Shown one piece after another: positions 55,534 to 64,000 of a stretch of 64,000 bases of DNA. Within the stretch, counting starts at the first letter, position 1. Each line of letters begins with the position of its first letter. Below the pieces are notes generated by a model. It saw only the letters and a program-made list of their open reading frames with translations. It had not been told where the DNA came from and did not search any database. Position numbers and translations under genes: made by a program. The DNA comes from Rhodoferax sp963750815 (lineage in GTDB: Bacteria; Pseudomonadota; Gammaproteobacteria; Burkholderiales; Burkholderiaceae_C): NCBI GenBank assembly GCA_963750815.1, contig CAVVRS010000002.1, positions 2,790,001 to 2,854,000 of the forward strand, written 5' to 3'.

Positions 55534-56094
55534 TTAATGATTTGAAAGCAACGACGGACCGATCTGCTGGAACGGTCCCAGCGGATTGGAGTCAACTTCG
55601 GTCTCGCTGACGCTGGGCTGGCCACCCCAGGACCGGTAAACCACCAGGTCGTTGACAAACAGGATCAGGGCGTTGAAGCGCCAGCCGGTGGTCTCGGTCC
55701 GGCGCTCAAAATTGCTGAAATCGGCGAAAAAATTCCCGCTTCTGGTTTTTGCAATCCGGGAAGCCGTCAGTTCCATTCCGTGACAGGCATCGCGCGCCTC
55801 CAGGCACACCAGAATGCCCGGATCAAGATCTTCGCGTTTGAGCAGTGTGGTCGGCAACAGGCTGCGAACCACGTCAGCATGCGTCAACAATTTGGTATTG
55901 GGGTGCGAGGCCGGGTCGAAGCCGTTATTTTTCAGCGTCCGGCGGTCACTTTTCATCGGCACCAGGGACTCAATGGCCGAGCGTGCTTCATCGAAATTCC
56001 TGAACGAGGTGGCGTCGGTATGCGCCTGTGGCAACAGCGAAGTGCAGGCACTGGTCATCAGCGCCAATAGCAATGAACAGCCTAGTCGTTTCAT
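55534..56094 (-). CDS. predicted lipoprotein of unknown function
   Basis: A 186-residue protein with a clear lipobox (LMTSAC at residues 12-17). I do not recognise the family. A DPASHPNTKLLTHADVVRSLLP segment and a C-terminal VVYRSWGGQPSVSETE stretch are the most distinctive parts. ATG 56094 gives the lipoprotein signal directly; the frame extends 18 bases further. It is divergent from the crystallin-type gene with a 112 bp gap. Confidence 0.78.
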   Translation of the reverse strand: MKRLGCSLLLALMTSACTSLLPQAHTDATSFRNFDEARSAIESLVPMKSDRRTLKNNGFDPASHPNTKLLTHADVVRSLLPTTLLKREDLDPGILVCLEARDACHGMELTASRIAKTRSGNFFADFSNFERRTETTGWRFNALILFVNDLVVYRSWGGQPSVSETEVDSNPLGPFQQIGPSLLSNH

Positions 56095-56206
56095 GGTGCG
56101 CCACGATAGCACCGCACATGCCGCCCGTTCCGTGCGCTATCGCACTGAACTTGCCTTTGTGACTGGCTAATCTATCTGGGTGTGACACACTTAACAGGAG
56201 CTATCG

Positions 56207-57313
56207 ATGAACACTTTTTTGAAGAAAACCTTGACCGTGCTGGCCGTCGCCATTGCCACTCACGCCAGCGCTCAGGTGACGATTTATGAAAACAACAACT
56301 TTCAGGGCCGCTCGTTCACGACCGAGCGGCCTATCAACAACTTTAGCCGCAACGGCTTCAACGACCGGGCCTCCTCCATCATGGTCAGCGGCGGACGCTG
56401 GGAAGCCTGCGAAGACATTCGCTTCAGTGGCCGCTGCGTCGTGCTGCGCCCGGGGCGCTACCCGTCGCTCGGAGCCATGGGCCTGAATGACCAGATCTCC
56501 TCGGTACGTCCTTTGGCCCGCAATGCGCGCGTTACCGACGACCGCTTCGCGCCGGCACCGGCAACTGCCCAGGTGGTGTTTTACGAGGGCGAAAATTTTG
56601 GCGGCCGAACTTTTACCGCCAACCAGCCGGTGACTGACTTTTCCCGTGTGGGTTTCAACGACCGCGCCTCCTCAGTGGTCGTGTTCGGTGATCGCTGGGA
56701 GGCTTGCACCGACAGCCGCTTTAGCGGCCAGTGTGTGATCCTGCAGCCGGGTCGCTATCCATCGCTGGCAGCGATGGGCATGAACGACCGGGTTTCCTCG
56801 GCGCGCACCGTGAACTGGAACTCGCGCATTGAGGAAAGCCGTTATGCGCCGGCGCCAACGCCGGTGTACGACAACCGCCGGCGCGACGCCGAACCGCTGT
56901 TTGAAGCCAGCGTCACGTCCGTTCGGGCCATTGTCGGCACCAGCGGGCAGCGCTGCTGGATGGAGCGTGAACAAGTGGTCAATCGCGGTGAACCGAATGT
57001 GGGTGGCGCCATTGCCGGCGCCCTGATCGGCGGCATTCTGGGGCATCAGGTCGGCGGCGGCAGCGGCAAAGACCTGGCCACGGTAGGCGGCGTCGTTGCC
57101 GGCGCTGCGGTAGGCGCCAATGCCGGACGCAACAACACGCAAGCCGGCACGCAGAATGTGCAGCGTTGCGCCAACGACCCCGGCCAGGCGCGCGCCGCCT
57201 ACTGGGACGTAACCTACAACTTCAGGGGCCAGGACCACACGGTGCAGATGACGCAGCCGCCGGGCGCCACCATTACCGTCAACGGGCGGGGTGAACCGCG
57301 TACCAATAGTTGA
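56207..57313 (+). CDS. exported double beta-gamma-crystallin protein with glycine zipper
   Basis: A 368-residue secreted protein. After a signal peptide (ASAQ) come two crystallin domains (about 24-100 and 122-200), each with YE-x-NFxGR, FNDRASS and RFSG-x-C-x-L-x-PGRYPSL motifs. A Cys-containing linker follows, then a glycine-zipper segment (GGAIAGALIGGILGHQVGGG, about 265-310) and a beta-rich C-terminus. The zipper suggests membrane association. Such an arrangement could give a calcium-binding surface protein (inference). Confidence 0.88.
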   Translation: MNTFLKKTLTVLAVAIATHASAQVTIYENNNFQGRSFTTERPINNFSRNGFNDRASSIMVSGGRWEACEDIRFSGRCVVLRPGRYPSLGAMGLNDQISSVRPLARNARVTDDRFAPAPATAQVVFYEGENFGGRTFTANQPVTDFSRVGFNDRASSVVVFGDRWEACTDSRFSGQCVILQPGRYPSLAAMGMNDRVSSARTVNWNSRIEESRYAPAPTPVYDNRRRDAEPLFEASVTSVRAIVGTSGQRCWMEREQVVNRGEPNVGGAIAGALIGGILGHQVGGGSGKDLATVGGVVAGAAVGANAGRNNTQAGTQNVQRCANDPGQARAAYWDVTYNFRGQDHTVQMTQPPGATITVNGRGEPRTNS

Positions 57314-57714
57314 ACGGATGATGAAACTGGCCCGCGTAACGCCGCGCGGGAACCGGCAGCTTCTGCATTTGCTACAAAAACAGGAGCTGTCTACGCATAT
57401 TCAACGGGGGTTACAGGCCAATTTGTTACCCAATAAGCAGCGAAATTGACGGTCCGGCAGCCCACTTCAAGTCGAGGACATTGATGGTTGTTCAAATTTC
57501 ATTGGCAGACGTCAGTTGCTCCTTCAGCGCCAGTTGCCCCAAGAAATCCGGGTCATTTGGCCAGGAAGAGCGTATAAGCGTACCTTGTGCTCTCTGCACA
57601 CACGGTTCCGCGTTCCGTTCCATCTTCTCGCGCCGCAACGGAGCCCGTCCATGACCCCATCATCCCCCCCCCCTGTCCCATGCCAGTTCAACGGCTCGCC
57701 AGAGTCGGCCTGTC
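57314..57714. other. intergenic region upstream of the hybrid kinase
   Basis: A 401 bp gap. It holds a repeat copy (57371-57419), a GGAG followed 7 nt later by ATG 57651, and a run of ten C (57664-57673). That ATG is out of frame with the kinase as read here. No clear promoter was seen. Confidence 0.6.
57371..57419 (+). repeat. interspersed repeat, copy near 57.4 kb
   Basis: A 49 bp intergenic copy: GCTAC-N7-GGAGC, TGTCTACGC and a tail with TTCAACGGGGG ending ACAGGCC. It shares long stretches with the copies at 18261 and 24764. Confidence 0.82.
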
Positions 57715-60700
57715 ATGAAAAGCAGCAGCAAATTTGCCTCTTGGCTGGCTGCCGCAGCGCTGCTGCTGGGGCTGGCGGTAGCAGTGTCTTTTTGGGCTTT
57801 CAACCAGCTTGAGAAATCGGCCAGTCATCAAAAGCAGGGCGTTCTTGAGATCAAGAGCGCCGACAACCTGCTGGCCAAATTGCGGGATGCCGAGACGGGC
57901 CAGCGCGGTTACGCCCTGACCGGCGACGACGCCTTTTTGCAACCCTATCTGGCGGTGCGCGACAGCGTCAGCAGCGATTTGACAAAAATGCGCAGTCTGG
58001 CCCTCTCGGCTGCCGCCCACAAGCATCTGGATAACCTGGTGCCGCTGGTTGATGCCAAACTGGCCGAAATGGCGCAGGTCATTGAGTTGCGCCGCAACCA
58101 GGGCGCGGCGGAGGCCTTGACGCAGGTGGCAAGTGGTGTTGGCAAGCGCCTGATGGACTCCATCCGGGTCGAGGTGAGTGGCTTGATAGCGCTGGAAGAA
58201 GCCGCGCTGGCGCAACGCGACGGCGAGCTTGCGAACGGTCTGCAGCATCTGTTTGCGATTCTGGTTGCCGCCAGCGTGCTGGCGCTGCTGTCGGCACCCG
58301 CATTTGCCTATTTGCTCTATCAAAAATCACAGCAGCGGATCAAGGACCTGGTTCACCTGGAAACCCGGCATCTTCTGGACACCCAGGAAGAAACCAATCA
58401 GCAGCTTGAATTGACGAATATTGCCTTGCAGGAAGGCGAAGAAAAACTGGCGGTGACACTCAACTCCATCGGTGACGCCGTGATCGCCACCGATGCCGCT
58501 GCGCGTGTCACGCTGTTGAACCCGATTGCCGAAAAGCTCACCGGCTGGACCCAGGCGCAGGCCCACGGCCACATGATTGAAGAGATTTTTCACATCATCA
58601 GCAAGGAAACCCGTGAACCGGTCTCGATTCCCGTGCTGGAAGCACTGGCGCACGGCACCATCCAGGGGTTGGCCAACCATACCGTGCTGATTGCCCGCGA
58701 TGGCTACGAGTACGACATTGCCGACAGTTGCGCCCCGATCCGGGACCATGACGCCAACGTGGTCGGCGCTGTGCTGGTGTTCCGCAATGTCAGCGACGAA
58801 TATGCCGCCCAGCAAGCCTTGCGCGACAGCGCGGCGCTGGTCCAGACGATTCTCAACACGGTGGTGGACGGCATCATCACCATCCATGCACGCGGCGGCC
58901 TCATCGAGAAAGTGAACCCGACCGCCGAGAAAATGTTTGGCTACAGCGCTGCCGAACTCAGCGGGCGGGACTTCAGTCTGCTGATCCCCGAGCTGAACCA
59001 GGACCAGCGCACCGGATCGCTGGAGTATTACAGCGCCAGCGATGAACAGCGTGCCAACGGTCTGAGCCGCGAGGTCATTGGCCGGCGCAAGGATGGCAGC
59101 CTGTTCCCGCTGGAAATGGCAGTCAGCGAGATGTGGCTGGGCAGTCAGCGTTACTTCACCGGCTTGCTGCGCGACATTACGGCGCGCCGGCTGGCTGAGG
59201 AGTCGCTCCTCAAGTCGGGCGCCCTGCAAAACGCTATTTTCAACAGTGCCAATTTCTCCAGCATTGCCACCGACGCCAGGGGTGTGATCCAGATTTTCAA
59301 CGTCGGTGCCGAGCGCATGCTGGGGTACACCGCCGCCGAGGTGTTGAACCAGATCACACCCGCCGACATTTCCGATTCGCAGGAAGTCATAGAGCGGGCC
59401 AAGGCGTTGAGCCTTGAGCTCGAGACCGAAATCAAGCCCGGCTTTGAAGCACTGGTGTTCAAGGCGTTCCGCGGCATCGAGGACATTTACGAGCTGACCT
59501 ACATCCGCAAGGATGGCAGCCGCTTCCCGGCCGTCGTGTCGGTGACGGCTCTGCGCGATTCACAGGATGTCATCATCGGCTACCTGCTGATCGGTACCGA
59601 CAACACAGCACGCAAACGGGTTGAGGCGGAGCGGGTTTTACTCAATCAGGCGCTACAGGACAAAAACGCCGAACTGGAGAGCGCCCGATTTGCGGCCGAC
59701 AAGGCCAACCTCGCCAAATCGCATTTCCTCTCCAGCATGAGCCACGAACTGCGCACGCCGCTGGGGGCGATCCTGGGCTTTGCGCAACTGATTGAATCCG
59801 GTGTACCGACACCGACGCCCGCGCAGAAACGCAGCATCGACCAGATTCTCAAGGCCGGCTGGTACCTGCTCGACCTGATCAATGAAATTCTCGACCTGGC
59901 GCTGATCGAGTCCGGCAAGATGACGCTGTCGCTGGAGCCTGTCGCGCTGGACGATGTCATGCTGGAATGCCAGTCCATGGTGGAGCCGCAGGCTCAAAAT
60001 CGCGACATCCGGGTCACCTTTCCGCGGCTGCCAACACCTTACTTTGTGCAGGCTGACCGGACCCGCGTCAAGCAGGTTCTGATCAACCTGCTGTCAAACG
60101 CCATCAAATACAACAAGGTGGGTGGCTCGGTCGTCGTCGACTGCATCCTGAGCCCGCCCGATTCGATCCGGATCCGCGTGCGTGACAGCGGCTTTGGACT
60201 GGCACCGGAGCAACTGGCGCAGCTCTTTCAGCCGTTCAATCGTCTGGGCCAAAAGGCCAAAGTCGAAGAAGGCACGGGTATCGGGTTGGTGGTGTGCAAG
60301 CGGCTGGTTGAATTGATGCACGGCGAGATCGGTTTCGAAAGTACTGTCGGCGAGGGCAGCCTGTTCTGGTTTGACCTGGGCAAAGCCGACCCGCTGCGGC
60401 TGGCTGACAAAGTGGTTGAGGCGGCCGAGGTTGCCCTGATACCGGCGCCAGGTGACGAGCAGTTGAGTACGCTGCTTTACGTTGAAGACAATCCGGCCAA
60501 TCTGATGCTGGTTGAGGATCTGATCGGGCGGCGGCCCGATATCCGCCTGTTGAGCGCAAGGGATGGCAACAGCGGTATTGCGCTGGCCCGCGCTGCCCTG
60601 CCTGATGTCATCCTGATGGACATCAATCTGCCGGGCATCAGCGGCCTGCGAGCCCTCGCCATTCTGTCGGAAGATCCGGCCACGGCGCATATCCCGGTGG

Positions 60701-60867
60701 TAGCGCTCAGCGCCAATGCCATTCCGCGCGACATCGAGAAGGGGCTGGAAGCAGGATTCTTCCGCTATCTCACCAAACCGATCAAGGTCAACGAGTTCAT
60801 GGAAACGCTGGACCTGGCCCTGAAATTTGCAAAATCGCAAGCAACGCCCGAAACTCAAAGGGAGTGA
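57715..60867 (+). CDS. hybrid sensor histidine kinase (CHASE3, three PAS, HisKA, HATPase, REC)
   Basis: A 1050-residue membrane kinase. TM1 is at about residues 10-30, a CHASE3-type periplasmic domain follows (DAETGQRGYALTGD), and TM2 is near 180-205. Three PAS domains span about 245-640. The phospho-acceptor His677 is in SMSHELRTP; the ATP domain has LINLLSNAIKYNK and DSGFGLAPEQL. A C-terminal receiver has Asp969 in LMDINLPG. The ATG at 57715 lacks a ribosome-binding site; see the C10 tract upstream. A response regulator follows, with a possible overlapping GTG start or ATG 60873. Confidence 0.93.
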   Translation: MKSSSKFASWLAAAALLLGLAVAVSFWAFNQLEKSASHQKQGVLEIKSADNLLAKLRDAETGQRGYALTGDDAFLQPYLAVRDSVSSDLTKMRSLALSAAAHKHLDNLVPLVDAKLAEMAQVIELRRNQGAAEALTQVASGVGKRLMDSIRVEVSGLIALEEAALAQRDGELANGLQHLFAILVAASVLALLSAPAFAYLLYQKSQQRIKDLVHLETRHLLDTQEETNQQLELTNIALQEGEEKLAVTLNSIGDAVIATDAAARVTLLNPIAEKLTGWTQAQAHGHMIEEIFHIISKETREPVSIPVLEALAHGTIQGLANHTVLIARDGYEYDIADSCAPIRDHDANVVGAVLVFRNVSDEYAAQQALRDSAALVQTILNTVVDGIITIHARGGLIEKVNPTAEKMFGYSAAELSGRDFSLLIPELNQDQRTGSLEYYSASDEQRANGLSREVIGRRKDGSLFPLEMAVSEMWLGSQRYFTGLLRDITARRLAEESLLKSGALQNAIFNSANFSSIATDARGVIQIFNVGAERMLGYTAAEVLNQITPADISDSQEVIERAKALSLELETEIKPGFEALVFKAFRGIEDIYELTYIRKDGSRFPAVVSVTALRDSQDVIIGYLLIGTDNTARKRVEAERVLLNQALQDKNAELESARFAADKANLAKSHFLSSMSHELRTPLGAILGFAQLIESGVPTPTPAQKRSIDQILKAGWYLLDLINEILDLALIESGKMTLSLEPVALDDVMLECQSMVEPQAQNRDIRVTFPRLPTPYFVQADRTRVKQVLINLLSNAIKYNKVGGSVVVDCILSPPDSIRIRVRDSGFGLAPEQLAQLFQPFNRLGQKAKVEEGTGIGLVVCKRLVELMHGEIGFESTVGEGSLFWFDLGKADPLRLADKVVEAAEVALIPAPGDEQLSTLLYVEDNPANLMLVEDLIGRRPDIRLLSARDGNSGIALARAALPDVILMDINLPGISGLRALAILSEDPATAHIPVVALSANAIPRDIEKGLEAGFFRYLTKPIKVNEFMETLDLALKFAKSQATPETQRE

Positions 60868-60872
60868 ACCGC

Positions 60873-61694
60873 ATGATTACCGAATCCGAAATTCTTGCCG
60901 CCAGCATCCTGATTGTTGACGATCAGGAGGCCAACATCAGTTTGCTGGAGCAGTTGCTCAGTGACGCAGGCTATACCAGCGTGGCATCCACCCTGAATCC
61001 GCAGGAAGTCTGCGCACTGCATCGCAAGAACCGCTACGACCTGATTCTGCTGGACCTGCAAATGCCGGGCATGGACGGGTTCCAGGTGATGGAGGGTCTC
61101 AAGACCAACCTGGCCGACAGCTACCTGCCGGTGATCGTCCTTACCGCCCAACCCGGCCACAAGCTGCGCGCGCTGCAAACCGGTGCCAAGGACTTCATCA
61201 GCAAGCCATTTGATCTGGTGGAAGTCAAAACCCGCATTCACAACATGCTCGAAGTGCGCCTGCTGTACAAGAAACTGGACAATTACAACAAGATGCTGGA
61301 GCTGACCGTGCTGGAGCGCACGGCGGAACTGCGCGAGAGCGAAGCCCGCTTTCGCAGCCTGACCGAACTGGCCTCCGACTGGTACTGGGAACAGGACGAA
61401 AACGGTCAATTCACCAAAGTCTCAGGACCGGTGCTGGAGATGCTGGGCATACAGGTTGGCCCTTTAGGCACAAACTCCGGCACGGGCCGGGTGGGTGGCT
61501 GGAATGAGTCGGAGCGGGAAGAACTGCGGGCCATCATTGCCGAGCGCCAGCCGTTTCTGGATTTCCTGTTTCACCGCGTCAATGCCGATGCATCGCAGCA
61601 GCAGTTCCGGGTCAGTGGCGAGCCCATGTTCAACCAGTCGGGCCGATTCCGCGGCTACCGCGGCATTGGCGTTGAAATCATGGCCCGGAAATAG
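60873..61694 (+). CDS. response regulator with receiver and PAS domains
   Basis: A 273-residue protein: receiver (residues 8-125, Asp61 in LLDLQMPG, Lys in ISKPF), a coiled linker (LLYKKLDNYNKMLELTVLERTAELRESEARFRSL) and a PAS domain at the C-terminus. It has no DNA-binding or enzymatic output domain, so it probably acts through protein contacts. ATG 60873 has GGAG 8 nt upstream; GTG 60864, overlapping the kinase stop, is the alternative. Confidence 0.9.
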   Translation: MITESEILAASILIVDDQEANISLLEQLLSDAGYTSVASTLNPQEVCALHRKNRYDLILLDLQMPGMDGFQVMEGLKTNLADSYLPVIVLTAQPGHKLRALQTGAKDFISKPFDLVEVKTRIHNMLEVRLLYKKLDNYNKMLELTVLERTAELRESEARFRSLTELASDWYWEQDENGQFTKVSGPVLEMLGIQVGPLGTNSGTGRVGGWNESEREELRAIIAERQPFLDFLFHRVNADASQQQFRVSGEPMFNQSGRFRGYRGIGVEIMARK

Positions 61695-61712
61695 CACATC
61701 TGATCGCGCGCC

Positions 61713-62456
61713 ATGTCTGCACTCCCCAACCCCAATCAAAACCATCTTCTGGCAGCCTTGCCAACGGCAGAATTCGAGCCCCTCGCGGCCCATCTGGAAC
61801 TGGTCCCAATGGCACTGGGCCAGATGCTGTACGAACCGGGCACACAGTTGCGGCACGCTTACTTTCCGACCAGCGCCATCGTGTCACTGCATTACGTCAC
61901 AGAGACTGGCGCTTCCGCAGAAACCGCTGGTGTCGGTAATGAGGGCGTCGTCGGTGTTTCACTGTTCATGGGGGGTGACACGACATCGAGCTCGGCGGTG
62001 GTGCAAACTGCAGGCCAGGCGTACCGTCTGGAGCGCCGCTTGCTGAAACAGGAATTTGACCGCGCTGGCTTGTTGCAGCGTTTGTTGTTGCGTTACACCC
62101 AGGCGCTGATGACCCAGATGGCCCAGACCGCCGCCTGCAACCGGCATCACTCGGTGGAGCAGCAGCTATGCCGCTGGTTGTTGCTGACGCTGGACCGGGT
62201 ACCGTCACGCGAGCTGATCATGACGCAGGAGCTGGTGGCCAGCATGCTTGGCGTACGCCGCGAAAGCGTGACGGAGGCGGCCGGCAATTTACAGAACGCC
62301 GGCTACATACGCTACCGCCGTGGCCATATCGGCGTGCTGGACCGGGCCGGCCTGGAGAAACAGGCCTGCGAATGTTATGGCGTTGTCAAGAAAGAACTGA
62401 ACCGCCTGCTCAGCGATGTGCGCTACCGCCAGGAGGCCGCAGCAGGGGTTCGTTAG
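61713..62456 (+). CDS. Crp/Fnr-family transcriptional regulator
   Basis: A 247-residue regulator with an N-terminal cyclic-nucleotide-binding-type barrel and a C-terminal winged helix (MTQELVASMLGVRRESVTEAAGNLQNAGYI). It lacks the N-terminal cysteine cluster of oxygen-sensing FNR, and the usual cAMP-contacting motif is not evident. It lies 18 bp behind the response regulator, so the kinase, regulator and Crp protein probably form one unit. Confidence 0.9.
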   Translation: MSALPNPNQNHLLAALPTAEFEPLAAHLELVPMALGQMLYEPGTQLRHAYFPTSAIVSLHYVTETGASAETAGVGNEGVVGVSLFMGGDTTSSSAVVQTAGQAYRLERRLLKQEFDRAGLLQRLLLRYTQALMTQMAQTAACNRHHSVEQQLCRWLLLTLDRVPSRELIMTQELVASMLGVRRESVTEAAGNLQNAGYIRYRRGHIGVLDRAGLEKQACECYGVVKKELNRLLSDVRYRQEAAAGVR

Positions 62457-62468
62457 CCCCTGAAAAAA

Positions 62469-62951
62469 TCAATAGCGGTGGGCAACACCGTTGTCAATCT
62501 GCACGCGGTCGCCAACCCGGATGTCCGCGTTGCTGGTTTGTGTCACCGTTTGATAGGAACCATCGCGCATGCGGATGGAGAGTCGGTAAGCGTCGGTTTG
62601 CTGCTGGTTTCTGGTCGCCAGTTCGTGCCCGGCATAAGCGCCGCCGACCGCGCCGAGAACAGTCGCGGCAGTATTGCCGTCGCCGCCGCCGATTTGATGC
62701 CCGACGATACCCCCTATCACTGCCCCGGCAATGGTACCGCCAGCACCATTGTTGGTGGTTCCATCGAGCCGCACCAGATCAATCGACTGGACAACGCCAT
62801 ACTGGGAGTATGCGTAGTTTGAGCTGCTGCCCTGCGGATAGACAGCGCCTGAGCTGTAGCTGTTGTTGGGTCCATTCGTGTCGGCACAGGCGGTCAGCGC
62901 CAGTGCGGCCGTCACGACCAAAGCGGATGTGAATTTATTGGTGGTTTCCAT
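62469..62951 (-). CDS. glycine-zipper outer-membrane lipoprotein (SlyB / 17-kDa antigen type)
   Basis: A protein of about 160 residues. Lipobox ALTAC follows a short signal; a Ser/Tyr/Asn-rich linker leads to two glycine-zipper helices (GGTIAGAVIGGIVGHQIGGG and AVGGAYAGHELA) and a C-terminal beta domain (YRLSIRMRDGSYQTV, VGDRVQIDNG). Three ATG codons lie in a row; the third (62951) has the best distance (7 nt) from GGAG. It converges with the Crp gene. Confidence 0.9.
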   Translation of the reverse strand: METTNKFTSALVVTAALALTACADTNGPNNSYSSGAVYPQGSSSNYAYSQYGVVQSIDLVRLDGTTNNGAGGTIAGAVIGGIVGHQIGGGDGNTAATVLGAVGGAYAGHELATRNQQQTDAYRLSIRMRDGSYQTVTQTSNADIRVGDRVQIDNGVAHRY

Positions 62952-62965
62952 CATCATTCTCCAGT

Positions 62966-63544
62966 TTACTTTTTGATGCTCATTAAATTGATAACACTGA
63001 CCACGCCCTCGGTGCGGCGGGCCACGTCCATGGCCTGGTCAATCTGGGTCTGACTATTGACAAAGCCGCTGATTTGAACTTCGCCCTGGCGCGTCACCAC
63101 CGCAATGTCCAGACTCTTGACATTTGAATCGGCCAGCAGCGCCGTCTTGATTCTGGTGGTGACGATGGCGTCATCAACCTTGGCGCCTACGGTGGTGGGA
63201 CTGCCCTTGAGCGTCACTTTGTTGTCAACGTTTTTGACACCTGCCACGCCCCGTGCGACGGCAACAGCGCGGTCAATTTGTGACTGGCTGTCCACAAAGC
63301 CGTTGAGCAGCACTTCTCCTTTGCGGGTTTCAACCTTGAGGTCATAACTTTTGACAGCCGGATCTTCAAGGAACGCTGATTTGATTTTGGTGGTGATGAC
63401 GCCATCGTCGATCTCGGTGCCGACGCTGACACTGGAAGCCGGCAAGTCTCCGGTCTCTGAAGACTTGCTGCAGCCAGCACCAAAACCGGCCATGACGCCG
63501 ACCAGCGCGGCACTCAGAACACGCAATTCAAGTTTGCTATTCAT
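62966..63544 (-). CDS. double BON-domain lipoprotein (OsmY/DolP-like)
   Basis: A 192-residue protein: lipobox GFGAGC, then two BON domains (about 45-112 and 121-188), each with the pattern IT-x-KIKSAF/L, V-x-TRKGEVLL-x-GFV and VARGVAGVKNV. AAAGGAG stands 9 nt before the ATG. BON lipoproteins bind membrane phospholipids and protect the envelope during stress. It is upstream of the glycine-zipper gene on the same strand with 14 bp between. Confidence 0.92.
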   Translation of the reverse strand: MNSKLELRVLSAALVGVMAGFGAGCSKSSETGDLPASSVSVGTEIDDGVITTKIKSAFLEDPAVKSYDLKVETRKGEVLLNGFVDSQSQIDRAVAVARGVAGVKNVDNKVTLKGSPTTVGAKVDDAIVTTRIKTALLADSNVKSLDIAVVTRQGEVQISGFVNSQTQIDQAMDVARRTEGVVSVINLMSIKK

Positions 63545-63721
63545 GTCGAAATTCTCCTTTCATGGGTAATGAAACAGGTCCCGAGCTTCCTCCTGACAGC
63601 GACACTTTTCAGTGTGCCAGCGAACAGTTACCGCATTTATTTTTGAAGTCATTCAAATTGAGCGGCTGTGTTCGCTCCCGCACAGATGGGTCGCGCCGCG
63701 TGCCTTAACCTGAAGCCGACC

Positions 63722-64000
63722 ATGAATGCCCTGCTGCTGACACCCGCCACTATCGCCCAGCCAACCCCGCAATTTCTCTGTCTGTCGGGATGCTGGACAG
63801 CGCGCAGCATGGGCTCGCTGGAGCAGCAACTCGAAACAGTAGGTGTGGCCGCCAAAGCAGAGGCTGTTGCTTACTGTGCGCAGATCGAAGCACTTGACAC
63901 GGCGGGCGCGTGGTTGCTGCAAAAGCTGCTGGTACGCTTGCGAGCCGAGGGCATCAGCGTGACCCTGCACGGCTTGCGTCCCGAATTTGCCAAACTGCTG
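63722..64000 (+). CDS. mlaE: MlaE-type lipid ABC permease with N-terminal STAS domain, 3' end outside window
   Basis: The frame from ATG 63722 stays open to the window end (93 codons). The visible part reads as a STAS domain, with the IEALDTAGAWLLQKLLVRLR stretch (about residues 59-78) and a LHGLRPEFAKLL end. In betaproteobacteria this domain is fused in front of MlaE-family permeases that move phospholipids across the envelope. The permease part is not visible, so a stand-alone MlaB-like protein cannot be excluded. Confidence 0.68.
   Translation, partial: MNALLLTPATIAQPTPQFLCLSGCWTARSMGSLEQQLETVGVAAKAEAVAYCAQIEALDTAGAWLLQKLLVRLRAEGISVTLHGLRPEFAKLL

Noticed and set aside
62443..62462. CAGGGG/CCCCTG stem-loop between the Crp and glycine-zipper genes as an intrinsic terminator
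   Set aside because: The A/T run is on the wrong side for both strands (A-run follows on plus, T-run precedes on minus).

Overview
The window looks like a chromosomal piece of a betaproteobacterium of the family Comamonadaceae (Rhodoferax/Polaromonas-like). This rests on high GC coding bias, the gene repertoire (FmdB zinc ribbon, DUF3297, DUF2844/DUF3443 pair, intracellular PHB depolymerase, Thauera-type KorABC, single-chain methylmalonyl-CoA mutase with MeaB) and an interspersed 48-49 bp repeat. The genus is inference; no search was possible. There is no prophage, insertion sequence, CRISPR array or rRNA.

Layout. (1) 1-13463: a beta-glucan utilisation locus made of two convergent blocks. 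The plus strand carries a TonB-dependent receptor (cut by the window edge), a flavin tryptophan-halogenase homologue, a Tat-exported sugar-binding protein and a GH16 lipoprotein. The minus strand carries LacI regulator, two permeases, GH1, MalK-type ATPase and GH30, with a canonical sigma-70 promoter overlapped by a perfect LacI-type operator. (2) 13589-18040: zinc alcohol dehydrogenase, tRNA-Ala(CGC), small proteins, and a probable 4-hydroxybutyrate to succinate pair (iron alcohol dehydrogenase plus succinate-semialdehyde dehydrogenase). (3) 18566-23351: a translationally coupled trio of alkyl-DHAP-synthase-like FAD enzyme, GlpD-like dehydrogenase and FGGY kinase. (4) 23389-31008: malonyl-CoA decarboxylase, AraC regulator, a zinc phospholipase C/P1-nuclease-like exported protein, YgiD-type dioxygenase, PHB depolymerase, RnfB-like ferredoxin, CBS protein. 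(5) 31064-35786: korCAB, a 2-oxoacid:ferredoxin oxidoreductase with its own flavoprotein, with an FNR/ANR-type box upstream. (6) 35951-46361: the propionyl-CoA to succinyl-CoA pathway (mutase, MeaB, carboxylase subunits, possible epimerase) with passengers and a divergent GntR regulator. (7) 46372-53726: DUF3443/DUF2844, tRNA-Arg(TCT), CsbD, a two-partner secretion system and an L,D-transpeptidase-like protein. (8) 53875-64000: small envelope/stress proteins (coiled coil, glycine zippers, beta-gamma crystallin, BON) around a hybrid histidine kinase, response regulator and Crp-like regulator, ending in a truncated MlaE-type permease.

The most unusual signal is a family of eight 48-49 bp repeats scattered from 18.2 to 57.4 kb. 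Each starts with a GCTNN-N7-NNAGC head. Four lie inside conserved coding genes (malonyl-CoA decarboxylase, phaZ, pccA, methylmalonyl-CoA mutase) and one supplies the end of meaB. In pccA the repeat is exactly 16 in-frame codons, and in phaZ it encodes most of the Lys/Ala-rich C-terminal tail. Other notable points are a C10 tract just upstream of the histidine kinase that separates a well-placed ATG from the kinase frame, a truncated acetyltransferase locked by overlapping codons in the propionate operon, and a composite inverted-repeat element at 39.7-39.9 kb.
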